Source: Alistipes sp.
GTDB taxonomy: Bacteria > Bacteroidota > Bacteroidia > Bacteroidales > Rikenellaceae
NCBI GenBank assembly: GCA_017504485.1
Contig: JAFVRC010000014.1
Coordinates: 62,001 to 126,000 of the forward strand
Direction of reading: 5' to 3'
DNA length: 64,000 nucleotides
Part shown: in pieces, positions 52,617 to 62,024 of the stretch
How the letters are laid out: the number at the start of each line of letters is the position of its first letter
Numbering within the stretch: position 1 is the first letter of the stretch
Notes under the pieces: model-generated
What the model was told of the DNA's origin: nothing
What the model saw: the letters and a program-made list of their open reading frames with translations, nothing else
Databases searched by the model: none
Position numbers and translations under genes: made by a program

Positions 52617-52700
52617 GAGGCAGACAAAGAGCCGAGTGCGCAGCATACTTTGGCGTATGTGAGCAGCTCGGCTACTGAAGTTTAACGCAGAAATTCGCTA
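52617..52700 (+). repeat. Structured interspersed repeat, copy 3
   Basis: A diverged copy of the 20.8-21.05 kb repeat. Core CATAC (52644-52648), loop TTTGGC, GTATG (52655-52659); outer arms GCCGAG (52631-52636) and CTCGGC (52667-52672) pair perfectly. TTTAACGCAGAAAT follows (52681 on). The 7-nt spacers on both sides of the core are the same length as in copies 1 and 2. It lies just after a terminator and ends at the stop of the convergent nadB gene. Confidence 0.7.
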
Positions 52701-52701
52701 T

Positions 52702-54267
52702 CTATGCGCGACTTTTTGGGGGATAGTCGATAGTATAGTGCAACCCCACCGACTCCTTGCACTCGCGCGCCTGCTTGATGGTGAGATAGGCTACGGCAAT
52801 CATATTGCGCAGTTCGCAGAGCTCGCGGCACGGCTTGGTGCGGTTGTAGAGCTCCTCGGTCTCCTGCCAGATGACGGCCAGACGCTTCATGGCACGGTCG
52901 AGGCGCAGATTAGAGCGCACGATACCCACATAGTTGGACATTATGCTCTGTAGCTCCTTGCGCTCCTGCATGACGAGAACCATCTCCTCGGCTGCCGCCG
53001 TACCCTCGAAGTCCCAATCAGGAATACCCTCTTGGTGCTCGACCTTCGGCAGTAGCGACACGGCGTGGCGCACTGCCTGATCCGAATAGACAAAGGCCTC
53101 GGTGAGCGAGTTGGAGGCCAAGCGGTTGGCTCCGTGCAGGCCCGTGCAAGAGCTCTCGCCGAGGACATAGAGGCGGCGTATCGAACTCTCGCCATTGCTA
53201 TTAACCTCCACGCCACCGCAGCAGTAGTGCGCCGCAGGGCACACAGGAATCATATCCTTGGTTATGTCGATACCGATGGAGCGGCACTTCTCGTAGATAT
53301 TCGGGAAGTGATGCTTGGTCTGCTCGGCCGGCATGTGGGTAACATCGAGATAGACGAACTCCTTGCCACTCTTTTTCAGTTCGTGATCGATGGAGCGAGC
53401 CACCACGTCGCGCGGCGCAAGCGACTTCATCGGGTGGTACTTATCCATGAACTCCTTGCCATTTTGCAGGCGCAGCACAGCTCCATAGCCGCGCATCGCC
53501 TCGGTAATGAGGAACGAAGGGCGCTCGCCCGGGTGGTAGAGAGCCGTCGGGTGGAACTGTATATACTGCATATTGCGCGTCTTGGCCTTGGCACGGTGGC
53601 ACATCGCTATACCGTCGCCCGTCGCCACGATTGGGTTGGTCGTCGTATTGTAGATATTGCCGCAGCCTCCGGCCGCCACGACCGTAAACTTGGCGAGGAT
53701 GGTCATTATCTCATCCGTATCGGTATTGAGGACATAGGCTCCGAAGCAGGCGAGGCCGCGCGTGTGGCGCGTGACAATCTCGCCCAGATGGTGCTGCGTG
53801 AGCAGGTCGATGGCGAAGTGGTGCTCCAAGACGGTGATGTTCTCATCCTCGCGCACACGCTCGATGAGCGCACGCTCAATCTCGGCACCCGTCAAATCCT
53901 GATAGTGCAGAATGCGATGCTCCGAGTGGCCGCCCTCACGGTGCAGGTCGAAGAGGCCATCATCCCTCTTGTCGAAGCGCGTACCCCAGGCCAACAAATC
54001 CTCCATCATCTCGGGCGCACGGCGCACAACGAGCTCCACGGCCTCGCGATCGCACTTGCCGGCACCGCAGATTAGCGTATCCTCGATATGCTTCTCGAAG
54101 GTGTCGGGCGCATAGGTCACCGAGCAAATGCCGCCCTGCGCATAGTTGGTATTGCACTCGTTGAGTTCACCCTTTGTGACAAGGGTTACACGGCCATACT
54201 TTGCGGCCTTGAGCGCGAAGCTCAAACCTGCCGAACCGCTTCCGATAACCAAAAAATCGGTCTTCAT
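52702..54267 (-). CDS. nadB: L-aspartate oxidase
   Basis: The product has 521 residues from the ATG at 54267. The FAD motif G-S-G-S-A-G-L-S lies near 9-16, N-Y-A-Q-G-G-I near 41 is the usual NadB segment, Q-F-H-P-T-A-L near 240 carries active-site residues, and G-E-S-S-C-T-G-L-H-G-A-N-R-L-A-S-N-S-L-T-E near 350-370 is the conserved second FAD contact. It oxidises L-aspartate to iminoaspartate for NAD synthesis. nadA and nadC are not adjacent. It follows the aspartokinase gene by 35 nt on the same strand, a grouping of two aspartate-consuming enzymes. Confidence 0.95.
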   Translation of the reverse strand: MKTDFLVIGSGSAGLSFALKAAKYGRVTLVTKGELNECNTNYAQGGICSVTYAPDTFEKHIEDTLICGAGKCDREAVELVVRRAPEMMEDLLAWGTRFDKRDDGLFDLHREGGHSEHRILHYQDLTGAEIERALIERVREDENITVLEHHFAIDLLTQHHLGEIVTRHTRGLACFGAYVLNTDTDEIMTILAKFTVVAAGGCGNIYNTTTNPIVATGDGIAMCHRAKAKTRNMQYIQFHPTALYHPGERPSFLITEAMRGYGAVLRLQNGKEFMDKYHPMKSLAPRDVVARSIDHELKKSGKEFVYLDVTHMPAEQTKHHFPNIYEKCRSIGIDITKDMIPVCPAAHYCCGGVEVNSNGESSIRRLYVLGESSCTGLHGANRLASNSLTEAFVYSDQAVRHAVSLLPKVEHQEGIPDWDFEGTAAAEEMVLVMQERKELQSIMSNYVGIVRSNLRLDRAMKRLAVIWQETEELYNRTKPCRELCELRNMIAVAYLTIKQARECKESVGLHYTIDYPPKSRA

Positions 54268-54302
54268 ATTTCGAATTTTAGTTTTGCCTTGGCTTGTTGT
54301 CT

Positions 54303-55559
54303 CTAAAATCTTCTCTTCACAATGCGCACCGTGTCGGGCGTAAGCTGGCTGATGAGATAGTCGTTGCAGTCGATATACTTTTCGAACACCTCGTCGTTGT
54401 AGTGACGTATGGTGAGCAGATTGCACTGCTCGCATATCTCGCACTCGAAGCCCTCCTCGCGCAGAGCCTCGGTGGCCTCTTGCAGGTGCCAACTCTCCTC
54501 GCAGCAGATGCCCAGCTCGACGGCCGTGTTGTGTATAAGGTTACTCTTGATACGGAAACGCTCGAGTGTCGAGAATACTATCGGGAATTTCTCCTCCAAG
54601 ACAAACGAAAGGTCACGCGAGCGCAGCGTGAGGAAGCTCTGGTTACGCTTGAGGATGATAATCGGGATTGTCACCGAAGGGGCCGAGCCGTCGATGCGCG
54701 TACCCGCCGCACTCTTGTCGCCAAACGGGCGCACGAAGAGCGGTATATTCTTGTTCTGCAGCGGCTTGATGGTCTTCGGGTGGATAATCTGCGCGCCGCT
54801 ATATGCCAACTCGATGGTATCGACATAGTTCAGCGCGTCAATCTTCTGCGCCTCCTCGAAGATTTTAGGGTCGGCATTGAGGATTCCGTCCACATCCTTC
54901 CACACGGTCATCGACTCGGCATTGAGGATATTGGCCACAACGGCGGCCGAGTAGTCGGAGCCCTCGCGACCGAGCGTTGTGGTCGAGCCGTCGGCAGCGC
55001 TGCCGATAAAGCCCTGGCCAATGAAGATGCGAGCCTCGCTACCCGCCACCTCGCGGCGCAGCAGCGGCGCCGACTCGTCGAGCAGCACGTTGGCGTCCTT
55101 GTGACGGAACTGCGTGACGAAGCAGCGACGCATATCCACCCAATGGTTGGCCACGCCCACCGAGCCGAGCCACTCGGAGATGATGGTGGTCGAGATAAGT
55201 TCGCCAAAGGCCACCGTTCTGTCATATCGCTCCTCGGCACGTGAAGCGTCATAAGGCACTGTGCGCACAAAGCGACGCAGCTCCTCGATAAAAGCATCTA
55301 CCTGCTCCGAGGTGTGCTCGCCGCCGTAGAGGTCGCGGATAATCTCGGCATGGTATGCGGCTATTTGGTCAATCTTCTGCTCGGCCAACTCGATATCACC
55401 CGTGCGGCAACCGTCGAACACCTCCTCCAAGGCATTCGTGGTCTTGCCCATAGCCGAAACGATGATAAATAGTTCGCGCTCACCCTCAACAATGTTGAGC
55501 AGATTTCTCACACCATCGGCATTACGCACCGATGCTCCTCCAAATTTATATACTTTCAT
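54303..55559 (-). CDS. lysC: Aspartate kinase
   Basis: The product has 418 residues from the ATG at 55559 (M-K-V-Y-K-F-G-G-A-S-V). K-F-G-G-A-S-V is the aspartokinase N-terminal signature; G-R-E-G-S-D-Y-S-A near 215 and W-K-D-V-D-G-I near 237 are further kinase motifs. The C-terminal 130 residues should form ACT domains for feedback control. It phosphorylates aspartate at the entry to lysine/DAP, threonine and methionine synthesis; DAP also feeds the MurE reaction encoded here. It has its own consensus promoter. Which feedback type it belongs to cannot be told, so the symbol is tentative. Confidence 0.88.
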   Translation of the reverse strand: MKVYKFGGASVRNADGVRNLLNIVEGERELFIIVSAMGKTTNALEEVFDGCRTGDIELAEQKIDQIAAYHAEIIRDLYGGEHTSEQVDAFIEELRRFVRTVPYDASRAEERYDRTVAFGELISTTIISEWLGSVGVANHWVDMRRCFVTQFRHKDANVLLDESAPLLRREVAGSEARIFIGQGFIGSAADGSTTTLGREGSDYSAAVVANILNAESMTVWKDVDGILNADPKIFEEAQKIDALNYVDTIELAYSGAQIIHPKTIKPLQNKNIPLFVRPFGDKSAAGTRIDGSAPSVTIPIIILKRNQSFLTLRSRDLSFVLEEKFPIVFSTLERFRIKSNLIHNTAVELGICCEESWHLQEATEALREEGFECEICEQCNLLTIRHYNDEVFEKYIDCNDYLISQLTPDTVRIVKRRF

Positions 55560-55586
55560 ACTATTTTCGTATTTGCCATTATGCTG

Positions 55587-55620
55587 CAAAATTAAACATT
55601 TTCGCAAAGATTTGTGCAAA
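55587..55620 (-). promoter_or_regulatory. Promoter of the aspartokinase-nadB operon
   Basis: The minus strand reads TAATTTTG (55587-55594) with TTTG at 55617-55620, 22 nt apart. Confidence 0.55.
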
Positions 55621-55680
55621 GATTGCGATTTTTTTACCTAGTCGCAGTGTCAGAGAGACAAAAATTCCCGCACTTTTTAG

Positions 55681-55688
55681 TAACTTTG
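55681..55688 (+). promoter_or_regulatory. -7 element of the prolyl oligopeptidase gene
   Basis: TAACTTTG, 32 nt before the ATG at 55721. No clear -33 TTTG. Confidence 0.5.
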
Positions 55689-55720
55689 CATGCGAGAAAT
55701 CACTTCAAAGCACAAAAAAC

Positions 55721-57898
55721 ATGAAGAGAACCATAACTATCAAACATGTGTGCATCTCGGCCGTCAAGGTCGTGGCGATACTCGCCGCCTGCTACCTCGC
55801 AGGCTACGGCATAGGTCGCGGCGTGCGCTATATTAAAAATTGTAAAATGAAGCAGATTGTCTATCCGCAGACCGAGCGCGAGTCGGTCACCGACAACTAT
55901 CACGGCACCGTGGTTGCCGACCCCTATCGCTGGCTCGAGGATGACCGCTCGGAGCGCACTGCCGCGTGGGTAAAGGCGCAGAACGAGGTCACCTTCGGCT
56001 ATCTCAATGCACTACCGCAGCGCGAGGCGATACGCAAGCGTCTCACCGAACTGTGGGACTACCCGTCGCAGAGCGCACCGGCCAAGCGCGGCGAGTGGTA
56101 CTACATATCGCGCAACAGCGGCTTGCAGAACCAGAGTGTCTTGTACCGCAAACGCAGCCTCGAAGCGACCGAGGAGGAGGTATTCTTCGACCCCAACACC
56201 CTCTCGGAGGATGGCACGGTGGCACTTCATGCCGGCTCCTTCACGAAGGATGGCCGCTACTATGCCTATGCGCTCGCCTCGGCAGGCTCGGACTGGGTGG
56301 AGATACGGGTGCTCGATACCGAGACGATGAAGCCCCTCGACGACCATATCAAGTGGGTAAAGTTCTCGGGAGCCGGATGGACCCGCGATGGCCGAGGCTT
56401 CTACTACAGCGCCTACGACGCTCCGAAGGAGGGGGATGCCCTCTACTCGGCGCAGAATACAAACCAGAAGGTATATTTCCACCGCCTCGGCACCTCGCAA
56501 GAGGAGGATGTCCTCATTTTCGAGGACAAGAAAAATCCTCTCCACTACCACCACGGAGGCGAGAGCGAGGATGGTCGTTGGCAGTTCATCACCTCGTCGG
56601 CCGGCACGTCGGGCACGCAATTACTCTACAAGCGCACCGAGGAGCGCAAGTGGCGCACGCTGTTCAAAGGTTTCGAGTACGACTATATGCTTCTGGATTG
56701 CTATGAAGACGAGGCCCTTGTGATGACCAACGATAAGGCGGCAAACTACCGCCTCGTGGGTATCGACCTCACGACGGGCAAGCAGCACGACATAATTCCC
56801 GAGGGGAAGTCGCTGCTCGAAGCTGTGGGCATGGCGGGACGATACCTCTTTGCCGAGTATCTGATTGATGCACAGAGCAGGATTTTCCAATACGACCGCG
56901 AGGGCAACCTTGTACGCGAGGTCGAGTTGCCGATTATCGGCTCCGTAGGGGGCTTCGACGGCGAGCGCGAGGATACGGAGGTCTATTACGCCGTGGCAAA
57001 CTACACCACGCCGGGCACTATCTACCGCTACGATATCGAGAGCGGCCGCTCGGAGCTCTACCACCGCGCCGAGGTCAAGTTCGACAGCGAGCAGTTCGAG
57101 ACCGAGCAGCTCTTCTTCGACAGCAAGGATGGCACGCGCGTACCGATGTTCGTGTCGCACAAAAAGGGAATGAAGCTCGACGGCTCGAACCCGTGCTACC
57201 TCTACGGCTATGGCGGTTTTCAGATAAATCTCACCCCGTCGTTCTCATCGACAGCCGTGATGTTTATGGAGCAGGGCGGCGTGTGGTGCGTCGTCAATCT
57301 GCGCGGCGGCTCGGAGTATGGCGAGGAGTGGCACAAGGGCGGAATGTTGAAGAACAAGCAGAATGTCTTTGACGACTTTATCGCGGCGGCCGAGCACCTC
57401 ATTGCCAAGGGTTACACGTCGAGCAAGAAACTCGCCATTGCGGGCGGCTCGAATGGCGGCCTGCTGGTGGGAGCCTGTATGACTCAACGCCCCGACCTCT
57501 ATGCTGTTGCTCTGCCAGCCGTAGGAGTGCTTGATATGTTGCGCTACCACCGCTTCACCATCGGCCACGGCTGGGTGGTAGAATATGGCTCGGCGGACAA
57601 CAAGGAGCAGTTCGACTATCTGATAAAGTACTCGCCGCTGCACAATCTGCGCGAGGGCGTGGAGTATCCGGCGACACTCGTCACCACGGGCGACCACGAC
57701 GACCGCGTGGTGCCGGCACACTCATTCAAGTTCGCGGCCGAGCTGCAACACTGCCACGCGGGCAACCGCCCCGTGCTGATACGCATCGACACCAATGCCG
57801 GCCACGGCGCAGGCAAACCTACGTCGAAGCGTATCGAGGAGACGGCCGACATCTTCGCATTTATCTTCGAGAATACGGCTACCGAGTACAAAGAGTAG
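55721..57898 (+). CDS. Prolyl oligopeptidase (S9A)
   Basis: The product has 725 residues. A hydrophobic N-terminus (about 12-33) could be a signal anchor. The start of the mature part, Y-H-G-T-V-V-A-D-P-Y-R-W-L-E-D, is the family opening, followed by the seven-bladed propeller and the peptidase domain with G-G-S-N-G-G (Ser577), D-H-D-D-R-V (Asp near 661) and N-A-G-H-G-A-G-K (His695). It cleaves short peptides after proline. The membrane-anchored N-terminus suggests a periplasmic enzyme rather than the cytosolic form. A longer frame from 55532 lacks support. Confidence 0.93.
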   Translation: MKRTITIKHVCISAVKVVAILAACYLAGYGIGRGVRYIKNCKMKQIVYPQTERESVTDNYHGTVVADPYRWLEDDRSERTAAWVKAQNEVTFGYLNALPQREAIRKRLTELWDYPSQSAPAKRGEWYYISRNSGLQNQSVLYRKRSLEATEEEVFFDPNTLSEDGTVALHAGSFTKDGRYYAYALASAGSDWVEIRVLDTETMKPLDDHIKWVKFSGAGWTRDGRGFYYSAYDAPKEGDALYSAQNTNQKVYFHRLGTSQEEDVLIFEDKKNPLHYHHGGESEDGRWQFITSSAGTSGTQLLYKRTEERKWRTLFKGFEYDYMLLDCYEDEALVMTNDKAANYRLVGIDLTTGKQHDIIPEGKSLLEAVGMAGRYLFAEYLIDAQSRIFQYDREGNLVREVELPIIGSVGGFDGEREDTEVYYAVANYTTPGTIYRYDIESGRSELYHRAEVKFDSEQFETEQLFFDSKDGTRVPMFVSHKKGMKLDGSNPCYLYGYGGFQINLTPSFSSTAVMFMEQGGVWCVVNLRGGSEYGEEWHKGGMLKNKQNVFDDFIAAAEHLIAKGYTSSKKLAIAGGSNGGLLVGACMTQRPDLYAVALPAVGVLDMLRYHRFTIGHGWVVEYGSADNKEQFDYLIKYSPLHNLREGVEYPATLVTTGDHDDRVVPAHSFKFAAELQHCHAGNRPVLIRIDTNAGHGAGKPTSKRIEETADIFAFIFENTATEYKE

Positions 57899-57972
57899 GG
57901 CCACAGCACCCCGCCACCGCCCCGTTAATCGAAATAAATCGCACGAAAGGCTGATATATCCAAAAAAATAGC

Positions 57973-57980
57973 TAACTTTG
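57973..57980 (+). promoter_or_regulatory. -7 element of asnS
   Basis: TAACTTTG, 36 nt before the ATG at 58017. The -33 position has no TTTG. Confidence 0.5.
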
Positions 57981-58016
57981 CAAGTTAGAAACGAAAAATC
58001 AAAACACTATACAGAT

Positions 58017-59396
58017 ATGAGAATTGCTCAATTGCTGAAATCGACCGACTACGGTACGAAGGTTACCGTTAAAGGTTGGGTGCGCACGAAGCGCGGTAAC
58101 AAGAACGTAGCCTTCCTTGCGCTGAACGACGGCTCGTGTGTCGCCAACATTCAGATTGTGGCCGACCTTGCAAAGATCTCCGAGGAGGAGCTGAAGCCCG
58201 TGACTACGGGTGCCTGCGTAGCTGTCGAGGGCACGCTCGTCGAGTCACTCGGCGCAGGTCAGGGTGTCGAGGTGCAAGCCGAGACCATCGAGGTCTATGG
58301 CACGGCTGACCCTGCAACCTACCCATTGCAGAAGAAGGGACACTCGCTCGAGTTCCTCCGTGAGATAGCCTATCTGCGACCACGCACCAACACCTTCGGA
58401 GCCATCCTGCGTATCCGCCACGCCATGGCATACGCCATCCACAAGTTCTTCAACGACAAGGGCTTCTACTATCTGCATACACCACTTATCACCGCCTCGG
58501 ACTGCGAGGGCGCAGGCGAGATGTTCCAGGTGACGACGCTCGACCTCGACAATATGCCTCGCACAGAGGAGGGGGCTATCGACTTCGCGCAGGACTTCTT
58601 CGGCAAGCCGTGCAGCCTCACCGTGTCGGGCCAGCTCGAGGGTGAGCTTGGTGCTCTGTCGATGGGCCAAATCTACACCTTCGGCCCTACGTTCCGCGCC
58701 GAGCACTCGAACACGCCGCGTCACTTGGCCGAGTTCTGGATGATTGAGCCGGAGGTAGCCTTCTTCGACCTCAAGGACAATATGGATATGGCCGAGGAGT
58801 TCCTGAAGTACCTTATCCGCTACGCCCTCGAGAACTGCCGCGAGGATCTCGAATTTATGAACAAGATGTGGGACAACGAGCTACTCGACCGCCTCAACTT
58901 CGTCTTGGAGAACGATTTTGTGCGTCTGGACTACACCGAGGGTATCGAGATTTTGAAGGCCTCGGGCAAGAAGTTCGAGTTCCCGTGTGAGTGGGGCAGC
59001 GACCTACAGTCGGAGCACGAGCGTTATCTGGTCGAGGAGCACTTCAAGAAGCCGGTTATCCTGATCAACTACCCGAAGGATATCAAGGCCTTCTACATGA
59101 AGCAGAACGAGGACGGCAAGACCGTGCGTGCGATGGATGTTCTCTTCCCGAAAATAGGCGAGATTATCGGCGGTTCGGAGCGCGAGGCCGACTATGGCAA
59201 GCTATCTGCACGAATCAAGGAGCTCGGCATTCCGGAGAAGGATATGTGGTGGTACCTCGACACTCGCCGCTGGGGCTCGGCGCCTCACTCGGGCTTCGGC
59301 CTCGGCTTCGAGCGACTGCTGCTCTTCGTCACGGGTATGAGCAATATCCGCGACGTAATACCATTCCCACGAACCCTCAAAAATGCGGAATTTTAG
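58017..59396 (+). CDS. asnS: Asparaginyl-tRNA synthetase
   Basis: The product has 459 residues. The N-terminal OB fold has [11 protein letters not shown] near 15-25; the class II core has [21 protein letters not shown] near 215-235 (motif 2, the AsnRS wording) and G-F-G-L-G-F-E-R near 427 (motif 3). It charges tRNA-Asn directly. The start at 58017 ([13 protein letters not shown]) is preferred over an upstream in-frame codon. The last codons form one arm of the terminator hairpin. Confidence 0.95.
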   Translation: MRIAQLLKSTDYGTKVTVKGWVRTKRGNKNVAFLALNDGSCVANIQIVADLAKISEEELKPVTTGACVAVEGTLVESLGAGQGVEVQAETIEVYGTADPATYPLQKKGHSLEFLREIAYLRPRTNTFGAILRIRHAMAYAIHKFFNDKGFYYLHTPLITASDCEGAGEMFQVTTLDLDNMPRTEEGAIDFAQDFFGKPCSLTVSGQLEGELGALSMGQIYTFGPTFRAEHSNTPRHLAEFWMIEPEVAFFDLKDNMDMAEEFLKYLIRYALENCREDLEFMNKMWDNELLDRLNFVLENDFVRLDYTEGIEILKASGKKFEFPCEWGSDLQSEHERYLVEEHFKKPVILINYPKDIKAFYMKQNEDGKTVRAMDVLFPKIGEIIGGSEREADYGKLSARIKELGIPEKDMWWYLDTRRWGSAPHSGFGLGFERLLLFVTGMSNIRDVIPFPRTLKNAEF

Positions 59397-59409
59397 TTCC
59401 GCATTTTTT
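59383..59409 (+). terminator. asnS terminator overlapping its stop codon
   Basis: AAATGCGGAA pairs with TTCCGCATTT; the left arm is coding sequence and the stop codon TAG (59394-59396) lies in the loop. A run of T follows. Confidence 0.8.
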
Positions 59410-59472
59410 CCACTTAAATAGAGCCGAAGCGACCGAACTTTTGTACGACGTTTAACTTTATACTCTCGACAG

Positions 59473-60894
59473 ATGATACTCGGACAGACTCAATCGCTTG
59501 CGCTACAACAGAAGCTCTCCCCACAGCAGATTCAGATGATAAAACTTCTGGAGCTGCCCGCCGCCATGCTATGCCAACGCATCAAGCAGGAGGTCGAGGA
59601 GAACATCGTACTCGAGGAGGAGCAACCCTCCGACGACGAGGAGCAGCCGCAGCAGATATCGATGGAAGAGTATCTGCGCGAGGACGATACACCATCGTAC
59701 AAGAGCCGCATCAACAACTTCTCGAAGGACGACCGTCCGCGCAACGTGCAGCTATCGGGAGGCCGCTCCTTGCAGGAGTCACTCATCGAGCAGCTCGGTT
59801 TCCGCAACCTTTCGGAGCGCGAGGAGCGTCTTGCCACCTTCCTCGTGGGGAGCATCGACAACGATGGCTATCTGCGTCGTGACCTCGAATCCGTGGCCGA
59901 CGACGTAGCCTTCTCGCTCGGCATCGAGACATCGAGCGAGGAACTTGAGCGTCTGCTCTCGATAATCCAGCACCTCGAGCCTATGGGTGTGGGGGCGCGT
60001 GACCTGCGCGAATCGCTTATGCTGCAGCTCGAAGGCGTACCCTCCGATACGAAGGCCCGTCGCCTGGCCAAGCGCATCATATCGTCGCATTTCGACGAGT
60101 TTGCCAAGAAGCATTACGAGCGTCTTATGTCGCGCCTCGGTATCTCGGAGGAAGAGTTCCGCGAGGCGGTCGAGGAGATTCAGAGGCTTGCACCCAAGCC
60201 GGGCAACCTCTTCTCGGAGGATAGCGACGAGGTGGCACCCTACATCATCCCCGACTTTCTGCTCGACTACCACGACGGCGAGTTCAGCCTCTCGCTCAAC
60301 TCCTACAACATCCCCGAACTGCGCATCAACCGCCAATATCTCGACGTTATCCGCAACCTCGTAGGTTCCTCCTCGGAGCGTATGACCGAGCAGGATAAGG
60401 AGGCCGTGCAGTTCGTCAAAAGCAAGATAGACTCGGCCAAGTGGTTTATCTCGGCCATCAAGCAGCGACACGACACCCTTATGCGCACGATGCAGACTAT
60501 CCTCGACTACCAGCGCGACTACTTCCGCGATGGCGACCGTAGCTGCCTGCGCCCGATGATTTTGAAGGATATAGCCGACCTCACGGGCCTCGACGTTTCG
60601 ACCATCTCGCGCGTGGTGAATAGCAAATACATACAGACACACTTCGGCATAATACTGCTCAAAACACTCTTCTCGGAGGCTATGCAGACGCGCAGTGGCG
60701 AGGAGGTGTCGAGCTACGAGATAAAGAACATACTCCAAGAGTGCATCGCCGGCGAGAACAAGCGACATCCGCTCACCGACGAGCAGCTGATGAACATCCT
60801 CAACGACAAGGGCTACTGCATCGCCCGCCGCACGGTGGCCAAGTACCGCGAGATGCTCGATATTCCGGTTGCAAGGCTCAGAAAACAGATATAA
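59473..60894 (+). CDS. rpoN: RNA polymerase sigma-54 factor
   Basis: The product has 473 residues. The N-terminal Gln-rich activator region (L-G-Q-T-Q-S-L-A-L-Q-Q-K-L-S-P-Q-Q-I-Q) is followed by an acidic region, the core-binding domain and the C-terminal DNA-binding domain with the RpoN box (A-R-R-T-V-A-K-Y-R-E) near 455. Sigma-54 needs an AAA+ activator to open promoters; none lies in this window. The start at 59473 gives the expected N-terminus. Confidence 0.95.
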   Translation: MILGQTQSLALQQKLSPQQIQMIKLLELPAAMLCQRIKQEVEENIVLEEEQPSDDEEQPQQISMEEYLREDDTPSYKSRINNFSKDDRPRNVQLSGGRSLQESLIEQLGFRNLSEREERLATFLVGSIDNDGYLRRDLESVADDVAFSLGIETSSEELERLLSIIQHLEPMGVGARDLRESLMLQLEGVPSDTKARRLAKRIISSHFDEFAKKHYERLMSRLGISEEEFREAVEEIQRLAPKPGNLFSEDSDEVAPYIIPDFLLDYHDGEFSLSLNSYNIPELRINRQYLDVIRNLVGSSSERMTEQDKEAVQFVKSKIDSAKWFISAIKQRHDTLMRTMQTILDYQRDYFRDGDRSCLRPMILKDIADLTGLDVSTISRVVNSKYIQTHFGIILLKTLFSEAMQTRSGEEVSSYEIKNILQECIAGENKRHPLTDEQLMNILNDKGYCIARRTVAKYREMLDIPVARLRKQI

Positions 60895-60904
60895 GTTACC
60901 GATT

Positions 60905-62005
60905 TTGAATTTCGACTCCAACAAATACAACCTTCTTGTTGTCGGTGCCGGATTGTTTGGTGCCGTGGTGGCCTATCGCGCTGTAAAACGCGGAATGCGA
61001 GTGCTTGTTATCGACCGCCGCAACCATACGGGCGGTAACTGTTACTGCGAGAATATCGATGGCATAAACGTACATCGCTACGGTGCACATATCTTCCACA
61101 CGTCGGAGAGGCGTGTTTGGGAGTTTGTCACCTCGCTTGCCGAGTTTCGCCCCTACACCCACTCACCACTCGCCAACTACAAGGGGCGAATATATCCGCT
61201 ACCCTTCAACCTCAACACCTTCGAGGCGTTGTGGGGTGTCGCAACGGCCGAGGAGGCGCAGGCCAAGATTGAGGAGCAGCGATTGAAGCTCGAACGTGAG
61301 CCACGCAATCTCGAGGAGCAAGCCCTCTCGATGGTCGGGCGCGACATCTACACCACTCTCATCGAGGGGTACACCGAGAAGCAGTGGGGCCGCCCCTGCC
61401 GCGAACTTCCGGCGTGGATTATCCGCCGCCTGCCGCTACGCTTCGAGCGCAACAACAACTATTTCAACGACACATATCAGGGTATGCCTGTCGGGGGTTA
61501 CAACCCCTTGATTGAGCGGCTGCTCGAAGGGTGCGAGGTGTGCCTCGGCTGCGACTTCTTCGACCACCGCGAGGAGTTGGAGGCTGCTTCCGACCGCACG
61601 ATATACACGGGCGAGATAGACCGCTTCTACGACTATCGCTTCGGAGCGTTGGAGTACCGCTCGCTACGCTTCGAGGATGAGAGGCTCGCACAGGGCGACT
61701 TCCAAGGCGCATCGGTGGTCAACTACACCGATGCCGAGAGCCCTTTCACGCGCATTATCGAGCACAAGCACTTCGAAGGTGCCAAGACGTCTCACACAAT
61801 CATCACGCGCGAGTACTCGTGCGAGTGGCAGCCGGGGCGCGAGGCCTACTACCCCATCAACAACGAGCGCAATGCGACGCTCTACGCACGCTACAAGGCA
61901 TTGGCCGATGCCGAGCCGCGCACACTATTCGGCGGTCGCTTGGCCGAGTATCGCTACTACGATATGCACCAGGTGGTGAGCCGAGCCTTAGACATTGAAC
62001 TATAA
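60905..62005 (+). CDS. glf: UDP-galactopyranose mutase
   Basis: The product has about 366 residues. It starts at a TTG (60905, L-N-F-D-S-N-K-Y-N-L-L-V-V-G-A-G), since no in-frame ATG lies between the rpoN overlap and the FAD motif G-A-G-L-F-G near 14-19; another TTG at 60869 would overlap rpoN. Later motifs are H-R-Y-G-A-H-I-F-H near 58-66, the E-K-Q-W-G segment near 160, and E-Y-S near the C-terminus, all typical of Glf. It converts UDP-galactopyranose to UDP-galactofuranose for surface glycans, using the product of the galE enzyme. It lies 10 nt after rpoN. Confidence 0.9.
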   Translation: MNFDSNKYNLLVVGAGLFGAVVAYRAVKRGMRVLVIDRRNHTGGNCYCENIDGINVHRYGAHIFHTSERRVWEFVTSLAEFRPYTHSPLANYKGRIYPLPFNLNTFEALWGVATAEEAQAKIEEQRLKLEREPRNLEEQALSMVGRDIYTTLIEGYTEKQWGRPCRELPAWIIRRLPLRFERNNNYFNDTYQGMPVGGYNPLIERLLEGCEVCLGCDFFDHREELEAASDRTIYTGEIDRFYDYRFGALEYRSLRFEDERLAQGDFQGASVVNYTDAESPFTRIIEHKHFEGAKTSHTIITREYSCEWQPGREAYYPINNERNATLYARYKALADAEPRTLFGGRLAEYRYYDMHQVVSRALDIEL

Positions 62006-62024
62006 GACTATTACTCAAACTGTT

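Noticed and set aside
54268-54492. 75-residue N-terminal extension of NadB
   Set aside because: It overlaps the end of the aspartokinase gene in another frame, and the FAD motif sits at the expected distance from the ATG at 54267.
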